This document shows positions 32,669 through 44,190 of a stretch of 64,000 nucleotides of DNA, piece after piece (positions within the stretch are counted from its first letter, which is position 1; the number at the start of each line of letters is the position of its first letter). The position numbers and the translations under genes are program-made. The notes below the pieces were generated by a model. The model did no database searches. It had not been told where the DNA came from and was given only the letters and a program-made list of their open reading frames with translations. The DNA is from Riptortus pedestris (taxonomy: Eukaryota; Arthropoda; Insecta; Hemiptera; Alydidae): assembly GCA_019009955.1 (NCBI GenBank), contig CM032228.1, forward strand, positions 126,205,001 to 126,269,000. Reading direction: 5' to 3'.

Positions 32669-34421
32669 ATTAATAAGTATATCAAAGTACTTCTCTATAT
32701 GGTATTAATTGGAGCATAGGTTATTTTACAAAAGTGATCCGCCAAAATAAATAAATAAATGCTAATTAAACTAATTGTAAGCAGATTTTCAACGTGCAGG
32801 AATGACACACATTATGTACGTTACATCCTTTTGAGTGCCCTTTAAAAACAAGACTTAGAGCTTCAGCTAAACGTGAGATGTTTAATGATGTAGGAGCGAT
32901 ACAGGATGAACAACAAACAAATTAAAGTTCTTGCAATATGAAGAAATCGTCCTTGTCTGTCTTGATTTACCCAAGACATTTTAATCAAGCTTTTCATTGG
33001 ATTAAATAAGTCATAGGGCATTTAAATTAATTTTCTAAGAGTAAACAGACCCCGTTTATTATTCCCTAATGAGACTATAGGGAAAGAGGCAATAAATACT
33101 TCTCATGGTGCATTTAAAAAGAAAGATGCCCATAAAATATAGGAAGGCTGAGGAGGGTTGGGCTAATGGGGGTGGAGAACGAAGAAAATAAGAAGAAATT
33201 CACTGATAAATATTTAAAGAATTAATTTAAGTTGCTCTACTCCTTGAAGGGAGCTCATAAATATAAAGTTTCAGACTGGTTTAAGGCTAATCCCTTAGGC
33301 TTGGCTATCTAATTAAGTACAGGTGTAGGTTACCTTGGATTTATTGCTCTTTCAGCTCGTTTCATTAACGCTTCTGATCCTAGAATGTATGGCAGAGAGA
33401 ATTGCTTCGAGGATGGGCTTACGTCAAATAGGATTACCATAGAGAGGGATCAACGAAGCAAATGAGAAAACCTATTATTTGAGAGCGAGTTGGATATTAG
33501 ACAACTTAGCTACTAATAATGGTCTCTAACCATAACCCATATTCGTATATTTTAGTTTTCTGATTAATAAGAGTATCTTTATGGATCTCATTTTTACTGT
33601 ATTTAAAGCTACATATTATGTTAAATAGTTTTATTGAATACTCAAACATTTAGATAATCACAAACAACAGATAGTGGTCCTACATTGCAAAAATATAACC
33701 AGGTCATTCCACGAAAAAGAATCTTATTGTGTTGCAGGCAGATTACACGTTGACCGCGTAGGATATTTGTATAAAACGATTGTTCACGAGAGCTTCAGTG
33801 AAATATTTATGAAGACCCTGGTTTCAACTAACAAAATAGACTTTTTTGTGCATCAACCTACCTTTATGGTCATTTTCACTGTGTACAAAAGTGTTGCGGG
33901 TGGTGGAAACAGTTAAAATTTTGAAATAAATAAAACTAAATAAAATTTTACAATCGAAATATAGATTCTAAACATAATTCATTGTATACAATGTTAAGAT
34001 AAGATGCATATTAGGAATGATATTGATTAATATGCGTATTGACATCGAATTAGACCTCCATTCCTGAGGGTGGTTGTAAAGTATTAAATAGCGAATGTTA
34101 ACAATATTCATTCCGTTAATGGATATACAAAACATAATCAATATATTGAGGCATTACCATGGAGTAGAAACAATGTCTGGCGTCTGTAAGTCACGAGTCA
34201 CAACTTCGTCATTCGTAAATGTAAATAACGTCTTAGCACTGTAATCGTAAGTTTAAACTCAATTCACTGATTACATTTTTTCGACGAAACCAATATTAAC
34301 GAATATGTCTTTTGACTTCTAAGTAAAAACCCTTCCGATTGAATTCTCATACAGCCTATATTGTACCTTGAGATAGTTGACTCACAAATACAAAAGTCCT
34401 AAGAAATCACCTTTATGAATG
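32669..34421. other. No recognisable feature apart from one open frame
   Basis: A plus-strand frame at 33674-33916 (80 codons) reads protein-like in places (HVDRVGYLYKTIVHESF) but has no identified domain. The remainder is AT-rich and blank. Confidence 0.4.
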
Positions 34422-34422
34422 A

Positions 34423-36015
34423 CTAGCTCAGATACCCGGCTTCGCTCGGGAATTCATTTGAGGCTGGATGGTGATGGTATATTTTTGGCAAGGCTTTACT
34501 TTGCACAATATTTTGACATTTACCCGTTCCAGTGTTTAGGGTTAATATCCGTTGTTGGCATTTGTTAATAATAAAATTATTTTTTTATGTAAGACTTCAC
34601 TGTCCTGCATATTGTCATATTTCCCTTCTCCTGTGCATTATGCATAGATTTGAATTATTAAGGAGAAAATATTGACATACATTTGAATCTATTTTTTCAT
34701 TTGAGGTACCTGGTAGTTTATATTGAAAAGAAGTGTTGAGCAAATTTCTCTAAATAAACAACTTTTGTTATGTGCATATTTGCCGAAACCCCAATTGGAA
34801 ATCACTATTTTTAATTTCAGGCCTCCCTTATAACCCCCACTCCTGCCCGAACCTAGAAATAGTATGGCTGATTATAAGGAAGGCGTTAGTGCTTAATACA
34901 CATACTGAGTGTTTTATTTAGTTTTGAGTCTTTTGTGCCTAATAAAATTGTTGACTCCCGCTATAATCTTTAGCTTATAACGCCTTTATACTTCGGTATA
35001 CGATGACACTGTATATATAAAAAAAAGTTTCTCTAAATAACAAAATAAACAACTATTGTTATGTGCATATTTGCCGAAAATACAATAGGGAACGAAATAT
35101 CACTATTATTAATTTCAGGCCTCCCATATAACCCCCACTCCTGCCCGTCCCTAGAAATGTTAGTATGGCTTATTATAAGGAAGGCGTTAGTACTAATTCA
35201 CATACCGAGTTTGGTTTAGTTCGGTTGAGTCTTTTGTGCCAAATAAAATTGTGGACTCCCGCTATAGTTTTTAGCGTGTAACTCATTTATACTTCCGTAT
35301 ACGGCAGAAGTGCATATAACAAAAGTTACTCTAAATAACAAAATGAACAACTTTTGTTATGTGTATATTTTCAGAAAAAGCAATAGGAAACGAAATATCA
35401 CTATATTTAATTTCAGGCCTTCCTTATAACCCCACTCCTGCCCGTCCCTAGAAATGTTAGTATGGCTTATTATAAAGAACGCGTTAGTGCTAATTCACAT
35501 AACGAGTTTGGATTAGTTCGGTTGGGTCTTTTGTCCCAAATAAAATTGTTCACTTCCGCTATAGGTTTTAGCGTTTATCTCGTTTATACTTCGGTATACG
35601 AAAAAAGTGTGTATTACAAAAGTTACTCTAAATAACAAAATAAACAACTTTTGTTATGTGCATATTTGCCGAAAAACCAATAGGAAACGAAATATCGCTA
35701 TTTTTAATTTCAGGCCTCCCTTATAACCCCCACTCCTGCCCGTCCCTAGAAATAACCCCCACTCCTGTTTGTCTTAGAGAATATTCATATAGCCTAAAGT
35801 CTAAGTTGGGCTAGTAGTATTATACATACCAAGTTTCATAAAATTCGGTTCAGCCGTTTATGCGTGAAAAGGTAACAAACAAACAAACAAACATACACGA
35901 AAGAAACAAAATGCAGTTATGGTGTCTATGACATGTGAAACGAAAAGTTATCGTGAAATTTCGCGAAAAAAATCAATGTACAGACAGAGGTTACAATTTT
36001 ATATATATATATAGA
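34423..36015 (-). mobile_element. Helitron copy D, both ends intact, four monomers
   Basis: On the minus strand the element begins TC (36015-36014) followed by TATATATATATAAAATTG, after a host A. It ends in hairpin CCCGAGCGAAGCCGGG, TATCTGAG and CTAG (34426-34423), before a host T. TC...CTAG with a terminal hairpin and A|T insertion is the classical Helitron structure. Four tandem ~295-bp monomers start near 34748, 35035, 35330 and 35628. Each has AACAACTTTTGTTATGTG, CCTCCCTTATAACCCCCACT and a CGGTATACG palindrome-like motif. No coding capacity exists, so Rep/helicase must come from elsewhere. Confidence 0.85.
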
Positions 36016-36885
36016 TTTACACTGGTGGAGAGAAACAGAAGATATCCAATTTTGATGCAATTGTTCTTAGAATAGTCTGAAACGCGAAAAAAATGAATCC
36101 ATATGGAATTTAAACAGAAAACCAGAAAAACCTTATTTTTAAAACTTTTATTTATGTAGATTCATAAAAGACTAATAAAAAAAGCTCGTTGGAATTGTTC
36201 TAAAAGGTTATTCGAGAAATGTTATATAACGTACAAACATTTAGCCTATTTTTTAAATGTTTTGTTATGTGTATTCTACCCGGAGGGTCATAAGTGGTCA
36301 AAAAAGTTCACATCAATTACGTATACAGTTTTAAGGGTATTAAATAGGTTATGATCAGTATTTTCTATCTTAAAACCTACCTTTAAAGCTAATAAACAGG
36401 AACAGGCACGTAATGACCGTGTAAAAAATAATACTGGAAACTAAGAAAATTTTCTCCATGATTATTCCCTTAAATTATTTTTAAAAACTTTTTTTTTACA
36501 ATAAAATAACCTACTAAGTTCAACGCTTCAGAATTTTTTTGTATGCATTCAACTAAAAAATACATCCAGGGTGAGGTGACGACTGAATAACGGAGTACAC
36601 CACCAATAATCGAGGCGCTGGGTTCAGAACACCATAGATTTTACTCATCGTTAAACATCTTCCCAGTGCCAATATCATCTTGCAATTCAATAGTATTTTG
36701 TTTTTGTTTTTTTAATAAAGAAGTTATCTTTGATGCGTAGCACTATATACTGGTAATTTCATCAGGGCCAAAAACTAAAGAATGCGAATACCTCCGTTAA
36801 TATAAGAGTTAAAGTAACAATGTTTAAGTGGTACAGGATGAATGCTATTAAAAATGCTCAAGTATCAAACAAAACTAGGAAATAT

Positions 36886-36888
<3 letters not shown>
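36016..36888. other. Short repeated segment, otherwise blank
   Basis: 36053-36160 resembles 44775-44890: CAATTGTTCTTAGA followed by GTCTGAAACG, then GAATTTAAACAGAAAA. It is therefore part of an unclassified dispersed repeat. The rest shows nothing. Confidence 0.45.

Positions 36889-36928
<40 letters not shown>
36889..36928. repeat. (TA)n microsatellite
   Basis: A pure TA tract within an otherwise open frame. Confidence 0.9.
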
Positions 36929-36929
<1 letters not shown>

Positions 36930-36943
36930 CTCATATATCCCAG

Positions 36944-37189
36944 ATTAAACGACCACACATGGAATATCTCAAAAAAGAAAAGTTCGAACGAAAAATGTCA
37001 AAGAAGGAAACTTTTAGGAATGATAGAGTTCCATTCAATCCCACCATCAGATCTCCAAAAACTTGCCCCGCAACGGCAAAGAGCCTTCCCAAATTGAGGT
37101 GTCCTCTTGATCGATCAGTACTACGACATTTTCAGAAAGCCTTTAGAACTATGAAAGACAGATTTTTTTTTTTAACATTCCTCTCTTAG
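36944..37189 (+). CDS. Candidate exon or short ORF, unknown basic protein
   Basis: After the TA tract a pyrimidine-rich TTTCTCATATATCCCAG could serve as a splice acceptor. From there the frame is open for about 80 codons to TAG at 37187. The product would be strongly basic (MEYLKKEKFERKMSKKETF, then SVLRHFQKAFRTMKDR). No domain is recognised. The part in front of 36944 is microsatellite translation and not real. Confidence 0.25.
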   Translation: MKRPHMEYLKKEKFERKMSKKETFRNDRVPFNPTIRSPKTCPATAKSLPKLRCPLDRSVLRHFQKAFRTMKDRFFFLTFLS

Positions 37190-37230
37190 TTCTTATTTAA
37201 TAGAGATTCAAATATTTTACTAGTTTTATA

Positions 37231-37847
37231 CACTCAACCGCAAAAAAAACCGGACACTTCATTTTTGTCTTATTAAAAGCTAATTTTCAGCAATTTTCTT
37301 TATGTGTGTATTCTAGTTATTACAGAGAATTTAGAGTCTAAGTCCATTGAACTAATCCCTTCAGGATTAGTAAACAATTAGATAAAACTCAGATTAGATT
37401 TATTTGTCGTGAAGTTGATCTATTCTAAATTGTAAGTAGTTTTTCGAATATTTAAACATCTTTAATTATTAACCAAGCATTTTCTTTAATTAATGTTTTA
37501 TTTTTATTTCGGTCCAGAATAATAGGTCTTTCAAACTTAGATGGAAGGCCGGAGCTTAAGTTACATTGCCGAAACGCTTGGGGTAGCGAAGTCTACCATT
37601 CACTGTAATAAAAATGAAGAATAATTTTTTTTTTTTTTAAAATGTGTTAATTTATCTTTTTATTTTTTTTATTTTGTATTTTTTTGTAAATAATCAATAA
37701 AAATTATTCATTTTTGGCAGATTTTGTTTAAATAACCTATAGATTAACCAATTATTTTAATTAAAAAGATTAATATACATATATATTAAGTATTTAACAA
37801 AATTATAAGACTAAATCTAAGTGTCCGGTTTTTTTTGCGGTTGAGTG
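37231..37847 (+). mobile_element. Tc1/mariner deletion derivative with perfect 29-bp TIRs
   Basis: TA dinucleotides at 37229-37230 and 37848-37849 flank the 617-bp element. Its terminal inverted repeats, 37231-37259 and 37819-37847, are identical over 29 bp; they start CACTCAACCGC and end CCGGACACTT. The TA target and the helix-turn-helix remnant inside identify the IS630/Tc1/mariner superfamily. The catalytic region is deleted, so it needs a transposase supplied in trans. Perfect TIRs suggest recent movement. Confidence 0.85.
37541..37624 (+). pseudogene. Tc1-like transposase N-terminal helix-turn-helix remnant
   Basis: A 27-codon frame from ATG reads MEGRSLSYIAETLGVAKSTI followed by HC. 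It matches the first helix-turn-helix (paired-like, 'G.S...IA..LG.S..TV') by which Tc1-family transposases bind their TIRs. It stops shortly afterwards. The DDE catalytic domain is missing, consistent with internal deletion of the element. Confidence 0.65.
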
Positions 37848-38499
37848 TATATATTTTAGAGCTGTTTTAGTTAAACCCTGCTTATTTATTCAGTCAGGTC
37901 TGATTTTTAAAAATACAAAAATATATAAATAATAAATATAAGATCTCTAAAAGCTCCAATGCCCCAAATATAACTTAAGTATTACGGCATTTGAAGTACA
38001 AGGGAAAACGAATTAAAAAAGATAGCCAGATTTTTTTCTAATTTAAAACTTAAAACTTTTGCTCAAATCCCCTTAACCCCCCCCCCTCCTCTTTACAACT
38101 CACAATTCCATTCCCTGGCCGATTAAATCCAGAGGTCTATGAATAGTTTATAGAATAGAATAGGAATAGATAATTCCTGGATAATGCTTCACCACGTCCC
38201 CACATAGTTAATCTGGTGAAGTCGGTGCCTTGGAGGATGCCTTCTTCTCCAAATGCCAACTCAAATAATATTCCAGAGTAGTAAGGTTAGATCTTTGTGA
38301 CCGTGCCACTAGGTCACTCCTCGATAACCACCTTCCTCCAACCCCATCTTGGATTTTGTATCATAGTACCTGAAAGTGAGACTCACTCTGTGATGCTTGA
38401 AAAAACTGAAAGAACAAAAAAATGTCCGTCACACGTTCTGGTATGACGCACTACTAATCTCATCTCTCCATATAACCTCTATTTATAGGTAAAAATCCG

Positions 38500-39139
38500 A
38501 TGAGTAGAATTTGGACCTGAAACAATAAAGTAGGAATAACTCTCATAATTTATGAGTTGTGAATAAACGTATACCACAACAATTGTAGGGCATCAACATT
38601 TTAACATGATATGCAAGGATTTTTCCTTCCAACTCATAATAAAGGAGATATGTTAAATTTCGAACACCCCTGCCCTCTAACTCCCCCCTAATTCGTGGAC
38701 CGCTTTTAGCCATTAACGAACATGAACATTAGAGTAGAATTATTGATCAAATAATCATTTTCGAGTCAAGAATATAAAATCTTAATTAATGACGCCGTCA
38801 CTTTACATATTTGTATGTATATAACACAGTAAAAGTTCAATGAAGACAGTATTTGGTATTAAAGCTTCAAATAATGTGGTTCACGATATAACAACTTATA
38901 GTTATATCGTGAACCACATATCATACTTATATGACATGGCTAGGAGTTTACAGAAGTATGAAAACTAAAAAATGCAAACATCTCAGTTAATACTAAAGAT
39001 AGAGAATATAGCATTCATAGAACATTGGTTTTATTCAATTTTTTGATCCTACGATTTCAGCCATTAACACTTGATTTTGATTTTTACATAAAACATTTAA
39101 ATACCGATCATAAACAAATTGCTTGAGCCTTATTAGATA

Positions 39140-39146
<7 letters not shown>
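38500..39146 (-). mobile_element. Helentron-like element interior, diverged
   Basis: This contains TTTTAGCCATTAACGAACAT and a related ATTTCAGCCATTAACACTTG (about 39055). CGAGTCAAG and a C-rich run fall where other copies have GAGTATGGTAT and the G run. A 19-bp perfect hairpin, ATGTGGTTCACGATATAAC and its inverse, occupies 38874-38919. The ends are not recognisable. Confidence 0.45.

Positions 39147-39176
<30 letters not shown>
39147..39176. repeat. (TA)n microsatellite
   Basis: A TA tract next to the stop of the minus-strand open frame. Confidence 0.85.
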
Positions 39177-39181
<5 letters not shown>

Positions 39182-39196
39182 TACATATTTATATAT

Positions 39197-39598
39197 TTAA
39201 ATTGGGGGGAGGGGTTCTACTGATGTTTTTAAAAATGTTTGGACTACACTTAATGATATCATAAGTTGTCTTGAAATTTTTCTTATATTTTGCAATGATG
39301 AATGTGATATCACCTGCCGGTTATTAATAATAAGGCTTTGAGCCATTTGATCCCAAACTAGTGTTTGATTTCCTCGCTTACTGGAAAATCTCCCATCTCT
39401 TAAAGTCATCACATTTTTCATTAATTCATTTCCGCCAGGATGATTCTCGTTCGTGGATTTTTCTGAGTAGCGTACTCCAGCACGCCTAGAATTTTCCTCG
39501 CGTTCTCCCGAATCTAGCGCCTCGCGAACAATTTCACAGGCTTGTCTACATATTGAAGTAACGGATCACAGGCTGAATGAGGACTAAGTCCCTTATTT
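39197..39598 (-). CDS. Candidate exon with Myb/SANT-like (trihelix) domain
   Basis: The minus strand is open for about 130 codons, from an in-frame stop near 39605 to the stop at 39197. A possible acceptor (TTACTTCAATATGTAG) lies near the 5' edge. The central part reads LRDGRFSSKRGNQTLVWDQM, then AQSLIINN and LQNIRKISRQL. This fits the Myb/SANT-like DNA-binding pattern (F..KR.N..LW..IA..L......C...W..L...Y), but the second helix's usual Cys and Trp are replaced. Such domains occur in transcription regulators and transposon-associated proteins. It may be one exon of a host gene or a relic. The domain call is by eye. Confidence 0.4.
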
Positions 39599-39990
39599 TA
39601 TCTCTCACAAATACTAACTGGACACGTAAATAATAACTCTTACTTATACAGATTCAAACTTACTTACTCAAATACTTGTAAATGCGACAGTTACACTGAA
39701 CAGGCATCCACTCGCCTGATTTATGAATGTAGACTGACTCAAGACATACGAAGACAGTTAAAGACTCATATTCCCGCATGGCCTATCAGTCCTGATATTT
39801 TATTTTCAAAACATCTAAATTTGTTAAAAACAATAGCCTATGATATTCTTAAGCTGAGAGAGGAAAATATAATATAATATCAATATTATGTATTTTTTTT
39901 ATTGGTTATTTAATTGTATTCATTATTATTCTTATTTAATGTGTTTTTTTTGTAAAGTTTAATTTTCATGTTATTAAATAAACTTTAATA
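39580..39990 (+). mobile_element. 5'-truncated LINE: ORF2 C-terminus and 3' UTR
   Basis: The plus frame reads YLSQILTGHVNNNSYLYRFK, then SNTCKCDSYTEQASTRLIYE, C and a tail ending LKLREENII before the stop at about 39880. This is the LINE C-terminal region: the LTGH motif, then a CxC...E...C knuckle in which the usual His appears as Arg. The 3' UTR runs to the AATAAA-containing end near 39985. Everything upstream of this, including RT and endonuclease, is missing. Confidence 0.7.
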
Positions 39991-40113
39991 TGTATATATA
40001 TATATTACTATATAAAATTGTTAAATGTTTTGACAAAATGCACATATAATGCAAATATGCATGGGATGTGCAGAAAATAAAATCCCTCCACATAGGGTTA
40101 CTATGTAGAGGAA

Positions 40114-40114
<1 letters not shown>

Positions 40115-40157
<43 letters not shown>
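40115..40157. repeat. Poly(A) tract
   Basis: An uninterrupted run of about 43 A. It could be an old retroposon tail but no body is recognisable. Confidence 0.9.
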
Positions 40158-40158
<1 letters not shown>

Positions 40159-41097
40159 CCCTTCTAATGTCGAATGAAAAGATCAAGAATTTTAAGAATT
40201 TCTATCGGTATGAATTTTTTTGGTAAGGCATAACACTTGTAAGAGTTGTAGTTCTTGAAGAAAGATTGAAGCAGTGTAGTGCGGAAAGATACCTTTATTT
40301 ATTACAAAAAATGGAACTCCTTAGTAAGGAGGAGTATTTGATAAAAATGTCTACATTGTAAATTGAAAAAAATAATTTGGCCTTCTGCAATTATTTGTTT
40401 CCTGTTATTATTACAAACAACATTAAAATTAGATTATAATGGGTAAAATTGAATTTCTAGAGATATTAAAATTTACTACAAACTTAATTTCTAGAAAATA
40501 GATAGGGCGAAACAAGCAAGCAGGGATCTCCAAAAATATCTAACATCTAAATGTAATGTAGAAACTATTATAAAACATGGTTCGCAATTACTAGAGAGCG
40601 TTTATTGGATTTCACATTGGAATTGAACATTTATCAATGAAATTAACCTATCTTCTAATAATTTTACTGGAATAATGGAAGTACTTATTCATTTTACAGC
40701 ATTGCTCCTAGCATGCTTTGTTCACGAGCGTCAGTGAGTCCCGGAGTTGGGAGTGGCAAGTTTTGCTGTCATCATGTCTGTAGCGTGGTACCTATCACAA
40801 GAATGAGGACAAATTGAATTTTGGCGAACATATTCATTTTTGGATAGTGACACTGTAGTTGTTTTGACATATTTTTTGGTAGATATACAATGCCTAAATG
40901 TTGCAATAAGAATAAATGAGAGATATCTTACGGTTTTCTTTTATAAAGTGGTAAATGTAGTTTTATAATCCGTTAAAGATAATGAACCTTGAAAGTGAAT
41001 TATGAATAGATCGAGAGGTAATTCCGTAGAAAAGTTAACATACATTTTTTAGCACATTTCTTGATCAATTATTCAGTTTACTAGAAGCCACTTCAGG

Positions 41098-41102
<5 letters not shown>
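40158..41102. other. No recognisable feature
   Basis: AT-rich and without coding signal. Confidence 0.5.

Positions 41103-41161
<59 letters not shown>
41103..41161. repeat. (TA)n microsatellite
   Basis: A pure TA tract. Confidence 0.9.
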
Positions 41162-41164
<3 letters not shown>

Positions 41165-42840
41165 AAGACACAAACACCAACACCACCTTCCGCTCAGAGA
41201 ACCACTTCAAGACCAACCAAAGAAGGCAGGATTTGGTGTTTATACGATGTAAAATCGATTATATAGGCCCTGACTAAATTTATTTCTGAAAAGGATGGTC
41301 AAATCACAGTTGATTACATCCTTTTTAAAAGTTCCTAGTATTACAATTATTTAATTGGCAATGCAAAAAAATAAAAATATTTTTTCCTATCTATCTATCA
41401 CAATAAAAAATGCCTTAAACAAATGTTTTATTTCTGTCTTATTTACACGTTTTATCCTAATTTTTATTATGTAGACATTCTCTTAAATATTCCGATATTA
41501 TCTAAATTTATTATTATAAAAACTAAAACAATGTTAGCTAATGATCTTGCATTTTCATTATTGCCAATATTTTTAACATGTTCCTTTAGACTTTTATTCA
41601 GGAGATTTCCGTAACCCGTTAATAAAGATTTAATCTATTTTGAATGTTTGTTTCTCTTTATTCTTTTACTTCGTCTACAATATTATCCGGAAAAAAGAAT
41701 TAACCTCTAAGAGGGAATTCGTTTACAATAATGAAAGTTGAAGTGTCCATTGCTGTTCTTATTTAGAAGTTCCACAGATATTATGTTGATGTTAATTTGT
41801 TGATGTTTCTTGAAATATGATTGTTTGTTACATTATTTTTTTTCATAATAATTATGATTAAACCAAAAGAGAAGACGTCTCCTCTGGACCTTCCTAAACC
41901 CGCCTAAACCCATAAATCCATAAATATTTATGTCAAAATGTATACGTTAAATTTGCTTTTTAATAAATATTATTCAAATACACGTAGAGTCAATGATGGA
42001 TTTCCATACTGTGAGGAGAATAGAGATGTGTTACAAAATATTCTCCCATTTTTTTATTTTTTTTTATATCGGATTCATTTATTGTTGTTCATCAGCGTAA
42101 ATAAAGAATACTCATTTGTATTGCCAATCAAGTTACTTTAAGTTGTATTAACATTATGCATTTGCTTTGTTAATAGTACATTTATACAGTCGACCGCAGA
42201 GTTATCGTACTGGGTAAGGACTACTAATCATTCGTAGTTCATTGCAATAAATTCTCAAAGGGGTTTTCCATATGAGTCAACGTTTTAAAAGAATATATTT
42301 ATCTTATAGTATGTAAACTGTAACATTTTCCCTTCTAATTATAAGTTGAAGAGAGTACGAGAGTCCTACAGTAAAGACAGAAATGTGTCTACGTTTTTGT
42401 AAGTAGATAGCCGAAGGAATATGGATCAGATCTAGCGGAGTCATTGAATATTCAATTTTTCCGAATAGAATGTCGACGTTAATAACTAATAAATAAATAT
42501 GCCCGACCTCTTCCTTAGTATTCTCTGAAATAATAATGTGAGTGCTATTAGTAACAGAGCATTGTCATTCTGGCATTGTGATTTACCTCATGACACAAAC
42601 CCGAATATCAAATTTATTATTCAGTTCAATTATATTACATGTTATTATTGTTATATGTTTCCCTCAGTAACGAGGAATTGTATAAAGTAAGAACTGCATT
42701 AAAAATTTATTGGCCGTTTTTAATAGTCTTCATAGTGAATTACCTAAATTTATTATCAATTTATTTTCGATGAACTATCTTTTAGAGAAATACAGAGATT
42801 CACCGCTATATTTCTCAGCCATCCATGCCTAATATTTATA
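41162..42840. other. No recognisable feature
   Basis: Short open frames at 41423-41614 and 41938-42141 are AT-rich and show no motif. Confidence 0.45.
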
Positions 42841-42841
42841 A

Positions 42842-43400
42842 AGTCCGTCACGCAGGTGCTGCATACACTAAGCAGATTTCCCACGTGAAGTTTTACAAGA
42901 GATAAATCTACATACTGGTAACACTTAACACCACCATGAATATGAAGTGAATAAATACAAATGATAATGAGAACTGTTTCAATCAATTTACATTTTAATA
43001 AACTCCAAAACTGGAAACGTCTGAATTGTAAACTAACAGGTCAGCTAACCTCTCAGAGCTGAATACATAGAAATATTTTTGACCGGAAAGAAAAGAAAAT
43101 ATAACTGAATAGACTATATTCATTTCATTGAAAACTATTTATTATATCAAGTACTTTAATTTATAATGAATCAGAAGAATCTCAATGGCTCTAATTTTTG
43201 TAATCCTATTAGTAATCCAAGGACAAAAGACGAGGGGAGGGGGGGGGGGGTGATCAGAACGTATATGCATGTAAAACATCTAAAAAAGATTTGTTGAATA
43301 CAATATTTAGTATTTCGACTTGAAATAAGACGGTTCAGGATATATTAGCTTGTTCTTAACATGCGATGACTGAAAGTGGGGGTTTACTGAAATCTAAAAA
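42842..43400 (-). mobile_element. Helentron-like element, 3' end to interior
   Basis: This begins (minus-strand 3' terminus) AGTCCGTCACGCAG, the hairpin, and CTAAGCAGATTTCCCACGTG. It then shares CATACTGGTAACAC and AATACAAATG with the copy at 61463, and reaches a G run at 43236-43250. No 5' palindrome is seen. Confidence 0.6.
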
Positions 43401-43485
43401 ATGCTTTTATACCAGTTTTGCTTTGTTACAGTGCACCCTATACCCGTACCAGCAATAGAATAAGAGACTTGATTGTGGGAGAAAG

Positions 43486-43969
43486 ATGGACGAATCTAAG
43501 ATGATTAATTTAAAAAAAAAAGTAGCTAGTAAAATATGGGGAAAAGGGAATGTGATTGAAAAGGGCCGTTGGTTTGATAGCAAATGGAGAATATAAATAG
43601 AGGGAATAGATGTAATACGTATTCCGAAACGAGGAGAAATGTAACAAGAACATTGCTGAGTAAAAAGAAAAGAACGCATGAGGGACAGCTAAGGAAACTG
43701 AGGCCCTAGGAGGAATGGAGACCCCTGTCAGACAAGAGAGACCCTTAACTTTTATTAGAGTGTTAAATGCCTCCGACAGGGTTTCTGTCTATGGGCTGAA
43801 CGATGCCATGACTTGTATGGGGACCATCTCACTAAATATATTCATATCCTGGATAAATAGGACACCAGCTACGAAATCCGTGCACTTTTTAGCCGACCAC
43901 ATAACTATAACATTCAGGAAGTCAAGTCAAGCAATTGACGAAATGATCACGTCTCTTAAAAATACCTGA
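43486..43969 (+). pseudogene. Unidentified coding relic in two pieces
   Basis: The first piece, 43486-43596, starts MDESKMINLKKKVASKIWGK and stops after SKWRI, with readable sequence continuing past the stop (IEGIDVIRIPKRGEM). The second, 43715-43969, is an 84-codon ATG-initiated frame, METPVRQERPLTFIRV ... ITITFRKSSQAIDEMITS. Both are less AT-biased than their flanks and protein-like, but no domain is recognised. Together they look like one decayed gene, possibly of the same kind as the relic near 10 kb. A SINE is inserted directly after it. Confidence 0.35.
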
Positions 43970-43975
43970 GTTTCA

Positions 43976-44185
43976 GGTTAGCCATGTGTGTTAAGGTGTA
44001 GGTCTTATCTCATGTGGAAAACCTAGTGTGGCGAGTTAGATTCCCACCTGGGCAATAGGAATTTATTTATCGACCAACTCATTAAATATAACCCTTAGTC
44101 CCTCCTCAAGAAAGGGTGGTAACCTAAAGATAAGAAATTCCCATTAGTCATTGTTCCAAAATGTGGACGATAATAAATAATAATA
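43976..44185 (+). mobile_element. tRNA-derived SINE copy
   Basis: The head has GGCGAGTTAGATTCCCACC at the B-box position. The body is CTGGGCAATAGGAATTTATT, and the tail ends GTGGACGATAATAAATAATAAT. Confidence 0.8.
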
Positions 44186-44190
44186 CGTCT

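Noticed and set aside
40115..40157. Poly(A) as evidence of a processed pseudogene
   Set aside because: There is no coding body on either side and no target duplication.
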